DNA from: Sergeia podlipaevii
Taxonomy: Eukaryota > Euglenozoa > Kinetoplastea > Trypanosomatida > Trypanosomatidae
Reading direction: 5' to 3'
Assembly (NCBI GenBank): GCA_030849805.1
Contig: JASANZ010002215.1
Span: 1 to 64,000 of the forward strand
Length of the DNA: 64,000 nucleotides
Every line of letters starts with the position of its first letter. Position 1 is the stretch's first letter. A model generated the notes under the pieces. The model did not search any database. It worked only from the letters and a program-made list of their open reading frames with translations, and was not told the origin of the DNA. Shown piece after piece: positions 50,877 to 60,936 of this stretch. Both the position numbers and the translations under genes were made by a program.

Positions 50877-51821
50877 GTATGTGTGTGTGTGTGTGTTTAA
50901 TGTGTGCGATCGTGGTTGGTTGGTGCGTGCTGGTTTATTTTTTCTGTCGTTGTTGCTGTTCAATTTGCTTTGTGTGAGATCGCATATTATAATTATATAT
51001 ATATTACCCTTTTTGAATGTTGATCTACTTACTACTTTCAGCATGGATACATTTAGGAGCGGAAGTAGAAACTTTTTTTTCTTCTTCTTCTTTTCTTTTT
51101 GCTTGTCATTGTCGTTGTATCTTCCTCTCGCTTCGCCCTCCTTTCCTTTTGCTCTCGACTCTCAATTTTTGTATTCGTCAGCATCTCACGTCTATTTTTA
51201 TTTATACGCGAGAAAGTGGCATTGCAGCTTCACAGGAATCGGGTTCCGCATCTAAAGCGCACTTGAGGATTATGAAAAGAAGATGAATGAAGAAAAACGA
51301 GTGCCTCAGGCTGGATGGAACGATTGAGAGCCGCATCTTGAGAATGCAAGAATAAAAAGTAGTTTTAGAAAAGTATGTGTATGTGCGTGTACGTACACTT
51401 TCTGCCAGCAAACTCAGAATTGCTACAGCCACTGCTAGTAGTATTATTATTATTTCAATCAAAATGAGAGTGCAGTTCGTTTATGGGGGCAATGGTGTGA
51501 CTCCTCCTCCTCCTCTCGTCTTGTATACAGAAGAGAAAGAAAAGGGGGTCAGCAAAGTAGTGCACCTTTTTTGTTTATTTGTTCGTATTCATAAGTTCAT
51601 CCTCTCTTTTGCCCCTTCTCTCTCTCTCTCTGTGTGTATGTTACTTTGTAGTAGTTGCTGAAGCTGTCGTGAAGAGAAGGAAAGAAAGAAAGAGGAACAA
51701 CAGATAAAAAAAAAATACGGGCATTTATTGCTACTATTATTGCTGTTAAGAAGTGTTGCTTATATATATGTATGTATATGAGCAACAACGCAACGGAGGG
51801 ACAGCACGTGGTCAACACAAT
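50084..51821 (+). other. 1.7-kb microsatellite-rich spacer
   Basis: No gene. (ATT)n tracts lie at about 50597-50625 and 50848-50870, followed by (TATG/TG)n near 50876-50896. T-rich and CT-rich stretches (51060-51180) are present, and an AG near 51750 precedes the next gene. Confidence 0.6.
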
Positions 51822-54116
51822 ATGGCTTCTTCAATGCCGAAGAATGCGCATGCACCAAGACGGAACCGCCGCCTAATGGGGTCAGTATCGCTGGTACTGT
51901 GCGCCTGTCTGCTCGTGGCCGTCCTCGTTACTTCATTCAATATTGGTAACAAGGTCGACGCCCATCAGCAGAAGAAAATCCAGACCTTGTTAGCACTGCG
52001 GAACAAAGAAGAGAAGCGGTACCACGAGTGCTCAGATTTCGTGAAACGGTATACGAACTTCACTGCACTATTATATGAAGGGGGTGCTGGGAGAGGAGAG
52101 AAACTCACGCTGGAGGCGGCTGTGGCCGCACTGGAGAGAGATAAGGAGCTAAACAATGAGCTCATCGTCGTCAACAAGAAGCTCATGGATGAAGCCAGCT
52201 ACGACCTCCGCGCTTGCAACGAGGATCAGCTGCAAGTAGCTCAACAAGAACTTTACGGAGCCACCACAGACAACGCCACTGAACATGAAAAGAAAATTTT
52301 GGCGGAGCAAGTAGAACTTGAGGAAAAACTCGCTGAGGCATTGAAGGCACTCAGTACCGCAGGGCTGAAGAACATTGCAATAAACGAGCTGCGCGAGACG
52401 GAGTATGCCTTGAGGATGCAGAAACGGCATCAACTCTTTTCGATGCTTGGGAATAGGACGAACGCACAAGGAATGCATGAGTGCACCTATATCCATCAGC
52501 TGAAGCATATCTGCGCTACCTCGCCCAATGTGTATAGTGTGGTGTTTGACCTTGGGAGCACAGGCAACCGCGTGCATGTGTTTAACTTCTCTCGCAAGGT
52601 TGCTGGCCAAAATGAGGACGATGATGAGAACTACCCCACTGGGGGGCAAAGGGGCTGTTGGGCATCGAGAGCGTTCGTGAAGGATCGCGCGGCATGGATG
52701 GCTTCTCTACACGTAGAGGACGCACTCTTCTTGAGCAATAGCAATCCCCTCTCCAAGTTTGCACAGGAGGACCCACAAGGGGCTGTCAATGCGTTACAGG
52801 CACTTTTTGAGGCCGCTCTTAACTATGTGCCACAGTCATTGCGGCAGTGCACGCCGCTAGAGTTTAAGGCCACTTCTGGGCTCCGAGCCCTAGGCCCTAA
52901 TGCGTCCTCGCGTATCTTGGCTGCGATTGAGGACCACTTTGCCCCAATGACAATGACCGAAGAGGATAGACTGTGGGCGAAGGGAGCACATCCAGTGCGG
53001 ATCCTAGAGGGGAGTGAGGAAGGACCTCTCGCGTGGATCACTGTGAACTTTCTTCTGGACAAGTTTTTAACGTCATCACAAGAAAGTGGGAATGCAGCGC
53101 CGGTGAGCACAGCCGCCATTATCGATCTTGGTGGCGGCTCAACGCAAATTGTGTTCGAGCCCACTTCTGCCGAGGTGCTCAAGGGACGGGGCGACGGTGT
53201 TGCTTTCAATGCGACGCTTGGGGACCGCGAAGTGCGCGCGTACCAGCACAGCTACGAGGGTCTTGGCTTGGTGGCAGCATCGAAGGAACTGCTGCGCAGA
53301 GTACAAGGGAAGGATACTGGTCCACTACCAGAGGCATTGAGAGTGCTGGGAACATTCGTGATGCCTCGGGGGGATAACGAAGCCGCAGCGCACTTTCCAT
53401 GCTTTGCCATCAACTATGCAGACTCAAGCGGAGTGAGTAATACGATCAATACTAATAACAACCGTGACCCTGAGAAGGAGGATGGGACCTACGCCCCAAA
53501 CTTCATAGGCTGCGCTGCCCTCTTCGATAAGTATGTGGTTCTTGGTGGCAGCTCAAAGTCGGTGAAAAGAGGCGTGGAAGGGTGGCGGAAGCGAAGCGAA
53601 GACGAGGAGAGCAATGTGCATAGAGCTGAGAAAAACGATGGCAATCAGCATAAAGAGAACGCGAAGGGCAGCATGGATGACCTCGCTGGCAGCGTTCAGG
53701 TTCCTTGTTATGAAGGAACATGCGGGTGTCAGGGCGTGTATCAGCCTCTTCTTGCGGATTTCGATGGTCCTCTGTACGCCTACTCGTTTATTTACGATAT
53801 TCTGCTTGAGTACTTGACGCAGAAGAGCAGTGAGGTGGTGACGCTGGAGGAAATCGAGGACTTTGGAATTCAGAAGTGCGGCAATCTCACGTTATCCAGC
53901 ATTAACCAAGCTAACGCGGCCATAAAGGCATCCAATACCGCCCCGCCGTCCGCTTTAAAGCCGGAGTATGCGTGCATGCACATCTCTTACGTTTATGCGT
54001 TGCTCAAGTATGGATATGGGGTACCTCCTGGCCGAGAAATCCACATCGCGAAGAAGATTAGGGGATTCGAAACAGCCTGGCCGTTGGGATCTGCGCTTAC
54101 CACGTTGGCAATGTAG
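51822..54116 (+). CDS. Type II membrane NTPDase (CD39/GDA1 apyrase family)
   Basis: A 764-residue nucleoside triphosphate/diphosphate diphosphohydrolase. One transmembrane segment (SVSLVLCACLLVAVLVTSF, about 20-40) behind a basic N terminus predicts a type II topology with the enzyme in the Golgi lumen or outside the cell. The apyrase conserved regions occur in order: ACR1 VFDLGSTGNRVHVF (about 240), ACR2 TSGLRALG (about 350), ACR3 LAWITVNFLLDKF (about 401), ACR4 IIDLGGGSTQI (about 432). Between membrane and enzyme lie about 165 residues of predicted coiled coil (LEAAVAALERDKELNNELI and KKILAEQVELEEKLAEAL), unusual for the family. Products of this family allow purine salvage or trim glycosylation by-products. 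I chose ATG 51822: 51768 is also in frame but its codons overlap a TATG microsatellite. Confidence 0.88.
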   Translation: MASSMPKNAHAPRRNRRLMGSVSLVLCACLLVAVLVTSFNIGNKVDAHQQKKIQTLLALRNKEEKRYHECSDFVKRYTNFTALLYEGGAGRGEKLTLEAAVAALERDKELNNELIVVNKKLMDEASYDLRACNEDQLQVAQQELYGATTDNATEHEKKILAEQVELEEKLAEALKALSTAGLKNIAINELRETEYALRMQKRHQLFSMLGNRTNAQGMHECTYIHQLKHICATSPNVYSVVFDLGSTGNRVHVFNFSRKVAGQNEDDDENYPTGGQRGCWASRAFVKDRAAWMASLHVEDALFLSNSNPLSKFAQEDPQGAVNALQALFEAALNYVPQSLRQCTPLEFKATSGLRALGPNASSRILAAIEDHFAPMTMTEEDRLWAKGAHPVRILEGSEEGPLAWITVNFLLDKFLTSSQESGNAAPVSTAAIIDLGGGSTQIVFEPTSAEVLKGRGDGVAFNATLGDREVRAYQHSYEGLGLVAASKELLRRVQGKDTGPLPEALRVLGTFVMPRGDNEAAAHFPCFAINYADSSGVSNTINTNNNRDPEKEDGTYAPNFIGCAALFDKYVVLGGSSKSVKRGVEGWRKRSEDEESNVHRAEKNDGNQHKENAKGSMDDLAGSVQVPCYEGTCGCQGVYQPLLADFDGPLYAYSFIYDILLEYLTQKSSEVVTLEEIEDFGIQKCGNLTLSSINQANAAIKASNTAPPSALKPEYACMHISYVYALLKYGYGVPPGREIHIAKKIRGFETAWPLGSALTTLAM

Positions 54117-54254
54117 TAGGGAAAAGATAATCAGGAAAATGGAACCGTTGTCTTTGATGGACTCCCCCCCCCCATCACTTAATGGCACGTAACGAATGCA
54201 CATACATATGTGTATATATCTTTGCATTTCTAATGTGCATGTGCACGTGCACTC

Positions 54255-54289
<35 letters not shown>

Positions 54290-55008
54290 AACGCTTCTGT
54301 GCGAATATGAGGCGACAATNCCCCCCCTCAGAAGACCAGCCTGATTGTCGGAGGGGAGAATATATATGCATATTGCTTCAAAAGGCGAGCCTTTGTGTCA
54401 AGAGAGATGGAATGAGTGAGTGAGTGAGTGAACTGATAGTGATTGAGAAAGAGAGAAAAATGCAATACTATTATGCAGTTGAGTCAGCTGTCATGATAGC
54501 ACAAAAAAAAAAAGTAACCTAGTTGTATGTCTCGTTTGTTGTTTGTGGTTCTCTCACCTATCTTACTACCGCTGGTATATGCGTTATGTATTTTGTTGTT
54601 TTCTTTTTCTTCTTCTTCTTTTTTTTTCCTCTCTCCCTCTCCCTCTGCCTGCACTCCTCTCTTTATCCTTCTTGTTCTCTTCTCTGTCCTTTTTTTCTTT
54701 TTTTTTTTGGTTTTTTGTCCACTGACAAGTGTATTTTTTTTTTTAAAAAAAGAAATTCTACTCTTGCCGTCTAAAGCGCCTCTCCTGCATTTTCTGCCCA
54801 CAGTGCAAAACAAGGAGGGAGAGCAAGCTGAAGGAAAACAAAAACGAGAAAGTTTCCATCGCTTATCTTTGTTCAGTTGTTGTTGTTGTTGTTTCTTTGC
54901 TATCATCATAGCCGTTTCCTCGTTTTGGTGGCTGAACATCTACATCACACTACACACACATATATATATATATATATTTATAGTCCTCGTTTTTTTTTTT
55001 CTTGAGAT
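54117..55008 (+). other. AT- and T-rich spacer with assembly gap
   Basis: No gene. A (TA)n tract at 54257-54286 and an ambiguous base at 54320 next to a C7 run suggest an imperfectly resolved simple sequence. (GAGT)n occurs at 54414-54432. A T-rich tract ends at 55002, followed by AG 55005-55006. Confidence 0.6.
55005..55006 (+). promoter_or_regulatory. Predicted spliced-leader acceptor for the LRR gene
   Basis: First AG after a T11-C-T-T tract at 54991-55003. It leaves a 2-nt 5' UTR before ATG 55009. The only other nearby AG, at 54982-54983, lies upstream of the tract. Confidence 0.5.
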
Positions 55009-55749
55009 ATGCTCTGCAAGCCTGATACTGAGATGAAAGTGGCCATTCGTGAAGCGGCTGACAACAGCGCTACCACATTGCGCATCAATTACCAAAATGA
55101 TATGACACGTCTTCCTTATGATATCAAGGACCTTCGTGACACCCTTGAGGAGCTCCGCATTGACAATAACTATCGTCTCAGCGAGTTGCCTTCCTTTCTG
55201 GGAGACCTTCCAAAACTGCGCACCCTCGATGCCCGCTACTGCCGCCTCTCCAGCGTGTCACCCAACATATGCCACCTCAACAAGCTTGAGACGCTGTATC
55301 TGTCTAACAACGATCTTACTTTCATACCAACTGAAATGTGGCAGTTAAAGAAGCTTGAGACACTCCGCGTGGACAATAATCGCCTTCGTGTGCTTCCAGG
55401 CAGTCTTCTGTTCCTGCCTCATGTGCGCGAGTTGACTCTGGAGAACAACCCACTGTACACTCCGGAGGAGATCGCGGGGGCTGCGGCGGTGACGCTTGTG
55501 CCTAGCCAGCGTAGTGTTGACTGCGCCAACTGCTGCGTGCGTGTTCGCAACTACATCGTCGCCATCTCATTTCACGATTTTGTCAACCACCGTGAACTTC
55601 CCTTCGTGCACTTTTTGTGCTCTGAGGACTGCAAGAGGCACCTGGAGACCCGCCTTGAGAAGTACGACACGGAGGTGCGCCAGAAAGATGGCGGGGACGC
55701 GTTGGCCCGCGCGCTCGCTAACAAGGCCAGCAGCCCGAAGAAGTATTAG
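55009..55749 (+). CDS. Leucine-rich-repeat protein with C-terminal Cys cluster
   Basis: A 246-residue protein with about five LRRs in the first 155 residues: LEELRIDNNYRLSELPSFLG, LRTLDARYCRLSSVSPNICH, LETLYLSNNDLTFIPTEMWQ, LETLRVDNNRLRVLPGSLLF, VRELTLENNPL. After it comes a small module with CANCC (about 168) and FLCSEDC (about 202), a pattern compatible with a zinc-binding site, and a basic C terminus. LRR proteins mediate protein-protein contacts; no further function can be read. Splicing at AG 55006 would leave only 2 nt before ATG 55009; otherwise initiation may be at Met-9 (55033). Confidence 0.8.
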   Translation: MLCKPDTEMKVAIREAADNSATTLRINYQNDMTRLPYDIKDLRDTLEELRIDNNYRLSELPSFLGDLPKLRTLDARYCRLSSVSPNICHLNKLETLYLSNNDLTFIPTEMWQLKKLETLRVDNNRLRVLPGSLLFLPHVRELTLENNPLYTPEEIAGAAAVTLVPSQRSVDCANCCVRVRNYIVAISFHDFVNHRELPFVHFLCSEDCKRHLETRLEKYDTEVRQKDGGDALARALANKASSPKKY

Positions 55750-56900
55750 CAGCCAATATGATGGAGGGAGAGAGAGGAAGGGGAGGGGGGGGGAGGAGGA
55801 GGAGCTATGAGATGGAGAAGACAAGAAATGAGACCCGCTTCCCATCTTTACGTTGTGATGATCCCCTCCTGTGGTGTTGTTACTTTTGTTCAATCTGTAT
55901 AAAAGAGAGAAAAAAAAAAGAAGAAGAAGGGTGATTGAGAAGGATAGGAGAGACTGCAGAGATGCCACAGCAACAGGTGCCAAATACATGCCTGTATGCA
56001 GCATTATGTATTTCGTCTCGAATCACTCGCCTCGGTTGCGCTTTCGCTGATGTTTCTCCGTCTTCTTACCTTCTCTGTGAGTATTTTTTTTTTTTTTTGA
56101 TACGCACAGTATGAATTATGTAAACTATATTGTTTTTAGCTCTAGGACACTTTTTCCTTTCCTTTTTCATGCCTAAGGCAGGCATGACGATGAAGAGGGC
56201 ACAAATATCTGTTTGTTGATGACTGCTGTTTTTATTGCTCTCTTTTTTTTTTCCTTTCTCTCTTTTTGCTTGCATGTGTGTTGTGCTGAGTTGTGATAGC
56301 GATGGAGAGAAGGTGTATGCGTGTATGTGTGCGCCTACAATAGTATTGGAACTTTGTGCATGTAAAGAGGTGTCTCAGTCTTTGCAATCCCTGTTCTTCT
56401 TTCTACCTGCGCTCCTTGTGCTCTCTCACTATTGTCTAAACTATGCGCCTCCAGATGGGACGAAGTGCGGAGTAGTAAGGGAGAGGCAGTAGAATGGCAG
56501 GTGAAACATAGGTGCTTGGAAATGGAACGTAGAAATACAGAAGAGTATGTGAATAGAGAAAAGGAAAAAAAAAAGAATTAGAACGTGAGTTAGAAACAAA
56601 CAAGCAAACAAAAAAAAAGCAGATTGACACATGACAGAGGAAAGAATGGAAGCGGACACATATGTTGGAGGCTTCACACTCGCTTTCTCTTTTTTTTTAA
56701 AAAAAAAAAAGCAATGCTGTTCTTCGTCACTTATGTCGGTACGTCTACCATTATTACAATAGAGATTGAAAGCTAGCGGGTAGTCATCCTTGCGCGTATG
56801 AACTTAAAACATACTTACTCCCTATTTTTTTTTTAAAAAAAAATTCTTTATTTATACACCTCATATTTTTATATATACATATATATACAGAAGCAAAGGA
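55750..56900 (+). other. AT-rich spacer with T/A palindromes
   Basis: No gene. T8-A12 (about 56691-56711) and T9-A9 (about 56827-56843) are perfect palindromes. AG 56889-56890, 10 nt before the next ATG, is the likely acceptor. Confidence 0.6.
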
Positions 56901-59699
56901 ATGATGGAGAGAGAGACTTTGGAGTCATCACTACCGCCCTCGCCGCTGCTGTTCAATTCTGAGAATGAAAATGCCAGTGGGGCTAAAGCAAGCGGCGCGG
57001 TGCTTCTACAAAGTGAGTTATATGCTGCGCTGAGAGGGTACGCCTCAACACTAGAGGTCCAGCTCATGATCGATCAGTCACTGGAAGCCTTTGAGAAGAA
57101 GAAGCTGGCACCATATCTTCTTGCATTCACCGCGCGAGGAGGAGGAGACAGCAGTGCTATAAACACCAGGGCATCCATGTCCCCGTTGCTGCCTACCGCC
57201 AACTACAGCGCGACTGGCATCAGCTGCGCGGTGGACCTGCAGGGCAAAGATGAGATGGAAAATTATCACAGCAACAACGGCGATAGTATAGACGGAAACA
57301 ATACAATTCCGCTATCATTGCCAGGTACGATGGAAATCTCCAGTCCTCCTCCACTCGCGGTGGTGGCTTCTCTCAACTCTTCTACTTGTCTACCGCAGTC
57401 GTGCTCATCACGTATCGTCGGCGCAGTGATGGGTGATGGTCACGCACAAGAGCGGGAATGGATGGCAACGCTGCTGCGTGCGCAGCTGGAGGCTGAATTC
57501 ACTCGTCGCCTGCCAGATATGATTAGAGAGGAGGTGGAGCGCCAGGTGAGGTCAGCAACAGCAACAGCAACGCTGGGGGGAAGCAGCAATAACAATACTA
57601 ATAGTGCGATGCGAGGGCTGGGGGCTAGCGCTAGAGCAGGAAGGGCAGCCTCACCGCCGCGGCTGACAACTCCACAGCGCCCGCCTCTCCCGCTTACGCC
57701 TCCAAGGGGCCCGATATCTCCGACCCCAATGCTTGCAGCCGCAGCGGCGGAGAAGCAATCACCTCCGAGCATGGTGGTCAGTACTCTTGAGAGGCCAGCA
57801 TCCACCTTTTGCTCCCCTCCATTGGAGTGCTTAGAAGTTGGAGATGATGACGGTGGTGGTGGTGGCGGCGGCCCCAGTGATGACAAGGAAGGATTGTGGG
57901 CGGAGGACGATGGCGCCGCGGTTGATGCACATGTGCACCAACAACAGCTGCAGGAGCAGCGCAGTGCATGGAAGGATCGAAGGGGGGGAGAAGAACAGTT
58001 GGACATGGGGAAAGAGAAACCATCGACGGGTGGTAGTGATGCGTCTATCTCAGACGCAGCAGCAGTTCAAGCGCAAGCGCAATGGAGCGCACAGACGCAA
58101 CGTGAACGCATCTTAAGTGCCATTCACGACATGGAGCACCAGTTAAATACACTGCAGCACCAAGTGAATGAGCTTGCGCACCAGTACCGGGCTGGCCGGC
58201 GGAGGGTGGGGAAGCTGTGTCAGGCTTTAGAGCCGCAGGACATTCACTTCTCTTCCCTTTACGCCGTCAAGGCACCTGGCGGTGGTGAATCTTCGTGCTC
58301 GCCGGCCTCAGAGGGTTTGCGATTGTTTTTAGAAACGCCAAGCGGCTCCCCCGTGGAGGAAGCTAACCTTGCCCTTTCCATCGGTGACCATACTCATCCT
58401 TCACGCGCGAGTGGGGCGCCTGCATGCGCTAGTAATAGTGGAGGACAGAGAGGGCAGTATGGTAATTTCTATATAGCGTTGATGAACGCACTCGACGATG
58501 ACGGCGGCGATGAAGAGGTAGCGAAAGTGCGTGGACTACTGCGGAGGTCTCTTTCTGATTTTTCCCTGCCGGCATTAGCGCATCGTGAAAAGGGGGTCGT
58601 GTCGGTGGATGATAGCCAGACATCAAGAAGTCAGATGGCTTCTCACAAAATAAGCGTGGATGCTGCTACTGCTGCTGCTGCTGCTGCAAAGTACGAGGAT
58701 AGGAAGGGGAGCAGTGCAGGTGCATGTGAGGCAGATGAACCCGGCCTGTTATCTCCGGTAAAGTTCTTTCACACCACTACCACGACAGGGGGATCTCCTC
58801 TTTCAGTCAATGTGCCTAGCGGGGGAGCCTCAAGCACAAGGGGAGGTGTTGCATCAGCAGCAGCTAGCGGGGACGTGGTGGAGGTGGCTGACATTCTTCG
58901 GCGTTCTACTAGCAGTTCAGTATCTTACCCTGGGGCATTCAGTTCTAGTGCACCGCTCATTGAGGTGGCAGCTGGGAACGTTGAGAAGGTACCGCCGCCA
59001 CCCTTCAACGCCCTCATGAAGGTGGGGACTGAGGCAGCGAGGGAGAATGTGAGAGAGGCTGCTGCACGCATCTACGAAGTGCGACGAGGAGTGGCTCCTC
59101 ACCCATACGCGCAGGGGACTGCGCCAGAAGCGTCTAGCAGCAGTTTTATACCCCGCATGTCGCCCTCTCAGCATGACTTCAAGCCGCCACCCCCGATTTA
59201 CGATCGCGCCACTGCCACCAGTGCTACGGACTCTCTCGCAAGTATCTATCGTCCTCACACTCACACAAGCAAGGGTTTGTCAAACAGCGAGCCATCATCA
59301 CCGAGGCCCACGTCAGCTCCTCACACAGTAGACCCACGTAGCAGCGTTACCAGCCTGCATTCAACGTCTTCAGTGAACTCCAGCGGAAGTGGCGGCATCG
59401 CGCTAGGGGTTGATGCTATTGATGTACCGGCGGGAGTACTGCCAAGCGCATTGGGGCTGCGCGGCGGCGTGAGAGTGCTGTCAGTAGTGCCAGGTCACCT
59501 TGCAGAACGCGCCGGAGTCGTTGCCGGCGATGTGATCCTCTCCGTAGGTGCTGGGAGGCGCACCGAAGGATGCGCACAGCTACGAACTGCGCTTGTGGCA
59601 GAGGCACAAGTTGCCTCAGGCACGCAACGGACACTGCAACTAGAGGTGTACCGGCATGCGGCACATCTTGTGCTCCACATGACACTTGTGTTAGATTAG
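56901..59699 (+). CDS. 932-aa protein with C-terminal PDZ domain
   Basis: Residues 1-390 are largely low complexity, with Ser/Pro/Gly/Ala runs and an Asp/Gly-rich patch (VGDDDGGGGGGG at about 313). A coiled coil lies at about 399-445 (ERILSAIHDMEHQLNTLQHQ). The last 90 residues form a PDZ-like domain: LGLRGGVRVLSVVPGHLAE, then RAGVVAGDVILSVGAGR and a terminal LQLEVYRH...LVLHMTLVLD strand pair. PDZ domains bind C-terminal peptides of partners. There is no protease domain, so it is probably a scaffold. Length, G/C-rich codons and an acceptor 10 nt upstream support the gene; the function of the long disordered part is unknown. The second codon is also ATG. Confidence 0.8.
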   Translation: MMERETLESSLPPSPLLFNSENENASGAKASGAVLLQSELYAALRGYASTLEVQLMIDQSLEAFEKKKLAPYLLAFTARGGGDSSAINTRASMSPLLPTANYSATGISCAVDLQGKDEMENYHSNNGDSIDGNNTIPLSLPGTMEISSPPPLAVVASLNSSTCLPQSCSSRIVGAVMGDGHAQEREWMATLLRAQLEAEFTRRLPDMIREEVERQVRSATATATLGGSSNNNTNSAMRGLGASARAGRAASPPRLTTPQRPPLPLTPPRGPISPTPMLAAAAAEKQSPPSMVVSTLERPASTFCSPPLECLEVGDDDGGGGGGGPSDDKEGLWAEDDGAAVDAHVHQQQLQEQRSAWKDRRGGEEQLDMGKEKPSTGGSDASISDAAAVQAQAQWSAQTQRERILSAIHDMEHQLNTLQHQVNELAHQYRAGRRRVGKLCQALEPQDIHFSSLYAVKAPGGGESSCSPASEGLRLFLETPSGSPVEEANLALSIGDHTHPSRASGAPACASNSGGQRGQYGNFYIALMNALDDDGGDEEVAKVRGLLRRSLSDFSLPALAHREKGVVSVDDSQTSRSQMASHKISVDAATAAAAAAKYEDRKGSSAGACEADEPGLLSPVKFFHTTTTTGGSPLSVNVPSGGASSTRGGVASAAASGDVVEVADILRRSTSSSVSYPGAFSSSAPLIEVAAGNVEKVPPPPFNALMKVGTEAARENVREAAARIYEVRRGVAPHPYAQGTAPEASSSSFIPRMSPSQHDFKPPPPIYDRATATSATDSLASIYRPHTHTSKGLSNSEPSSPRPTSAPHTVDPRSSVTSLHSTSSVNSSGSGGIALGVDAIDVPAGVLPSALGLRGGVRVLSVVPGHLAERAGVVAGDVILSVGAGRRTEGCAQLRTALVAEAQVASGTQRTLQLEVYRHAAHLVLHMTLVLD

Positions 59700-60266
59700 A
59701 TGAGGGAAGAAATGGTAAGTAGACGGTGACTCAACTATGTGAGAGAGGAGAGAAGTGCTTCCTTTCTTGCTCTAGAACAGTACATATACACATGTGTGTG
59801 TGTGTGTGTATCTCGCTACATACTCTTTTTCTTCCCCCTCCTCCCCTTTTTTATAGAGAGACACTAGTATCTACCCAGACACCGACACAGAGCATAAAGC
59901 ATCTTACGTTACCCTCCATGTCAGCTGTCTGTCCTGTCTCATTACTTTTTGAAACATTAAGCACTGGACTGTTGGAAATCTCTACTTTCTAGACTTCTGT
60001 ACATCATTAATGCGTTCCTTTTTTAAAAAAATCCATTTTCTCTCTTTCGCTATTTGCATTTGCATAATAAATCATTGTTGATAAAGAGAGAAAGATAGAG
60101 TGTATTTTTCTTCTTCTTCCCATTACATTTAAGAAGTTACCTTTCCCTCTATTCATATATACGTATTGGCAGACAACAGTGTGCAGCAACTATCAAGGAC
60201 ATATATTTCTGTTTCTTTGACGTCAACGAGAGGATAACAGCAGCAAACGGAAATAAATAAATAAAA
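59700..60266 (+). other. Spacer with (GT)n
   Basis: No gene. (TG)n at about 59793-59808, T6A7 near 60020, and an AG near 60229 before the next start. Confidence 0.55.
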
Positions 60267-60872
60267 ATGCCAGCCAAGAAGAAGGAAATAAAACCAGAAG
60301 AGCCCATCTTTGTAGATGAGAAGGGCACTTTCATTCATGAGGCGGAGTGCGCTCGGTACAGCGGCGCCATTCGTCGCTATAACAACCCCGCCGCTCAGCA
60401 GACAGTAGTCCAGAGCTCAACAAGTGGCAAGTCCGGTAAGGGAGGAGGCGCTGCTGCTGCTCCCGCGGCGGCGGCTGGAACGAGCGAAGAGGACGCCGCA
60501 CAGGCCAGCGGCATGCGTTACCGACATGGGTATGGCACGTACATCAGCCCTACCTTGCGTTATGCGGGGGACTGGGTAGAGGACGCTATGCATGGCAAGG
60601 GTCACCTAGAATTGCTCACGTCCGGTGATGTGTACGATGGCGAGTTTGTGCGTGGTAGGTTTGATGGCCGGGGCGTGTACTTGTGGAAGAACAGTTCAAA
60701 GTACGAGGGTCTGTGGAGGGAGAACCGCATGCATGGCGAGGGAGTGTACACAGATGTCAGCGGTAATGTCTGGAAAGGCAAGTACTATAACGGCACTGGG
60801 CCAGGCCTTGAGCGCGCGTACAAGTGCATCGGGGTCCCGGATGGTGCTAGTCTTGCCACTCCGTCTTTGTAA
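60267..60872 (+). CDS. MORN-repeat protein
   Basis: A 201-residue protein with about four MORN repeats in residues 95-180: YAGDWVEDAMHGKGHL, YDGEFVRGRFDGRGVYLW, YEGLWRENRMHGEGVYT and WKGKYYNGTG. The N terminus is Lys-rich (MPAKKKEIKPEEP), followed by a Gly/Ala-rich spacer. MORN proteins bind membranes or cytoskeleton; trypanosomatid members occur at the flagellar pocket collar and basal body, but the small size makes a specific assignment impossible. The ATG follows an AT-rich leader and precedes a (TA)n tract 30 nt beyond the stop. Confidence 0.85.
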   Translation: MPAKKKEIKPEEPIFVDEKGTFIHEAECARYSGAIRRYNNPAAQQTVVQSSTSGKSGKGGGAAAAPAAAAGTSEEDAAQASGMRYRHGYGTYISPTLRYAGDWVEDAMHGKGHLELLTSGDVYDGEFVRGRFDGRGVYLWKNSSKYEGLWRENRMHGEGVYTDVSGNVWKGKYYNGTGPGLERAYKCIGVPDGASLATPSL

Positions 60873-60901
60873 TCTATCACCAAATCTTGACTGCATATAC
60901 G

Positions 60902-60936
<35 letters not shown>

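Noticed and set aside
57440..58006. 188-codon antisense frame in the PDZ gene
   Set aside because: Ser/Pro/Arg-rich shadow of low-complexity sense sequence, with no acceptor on that strand.
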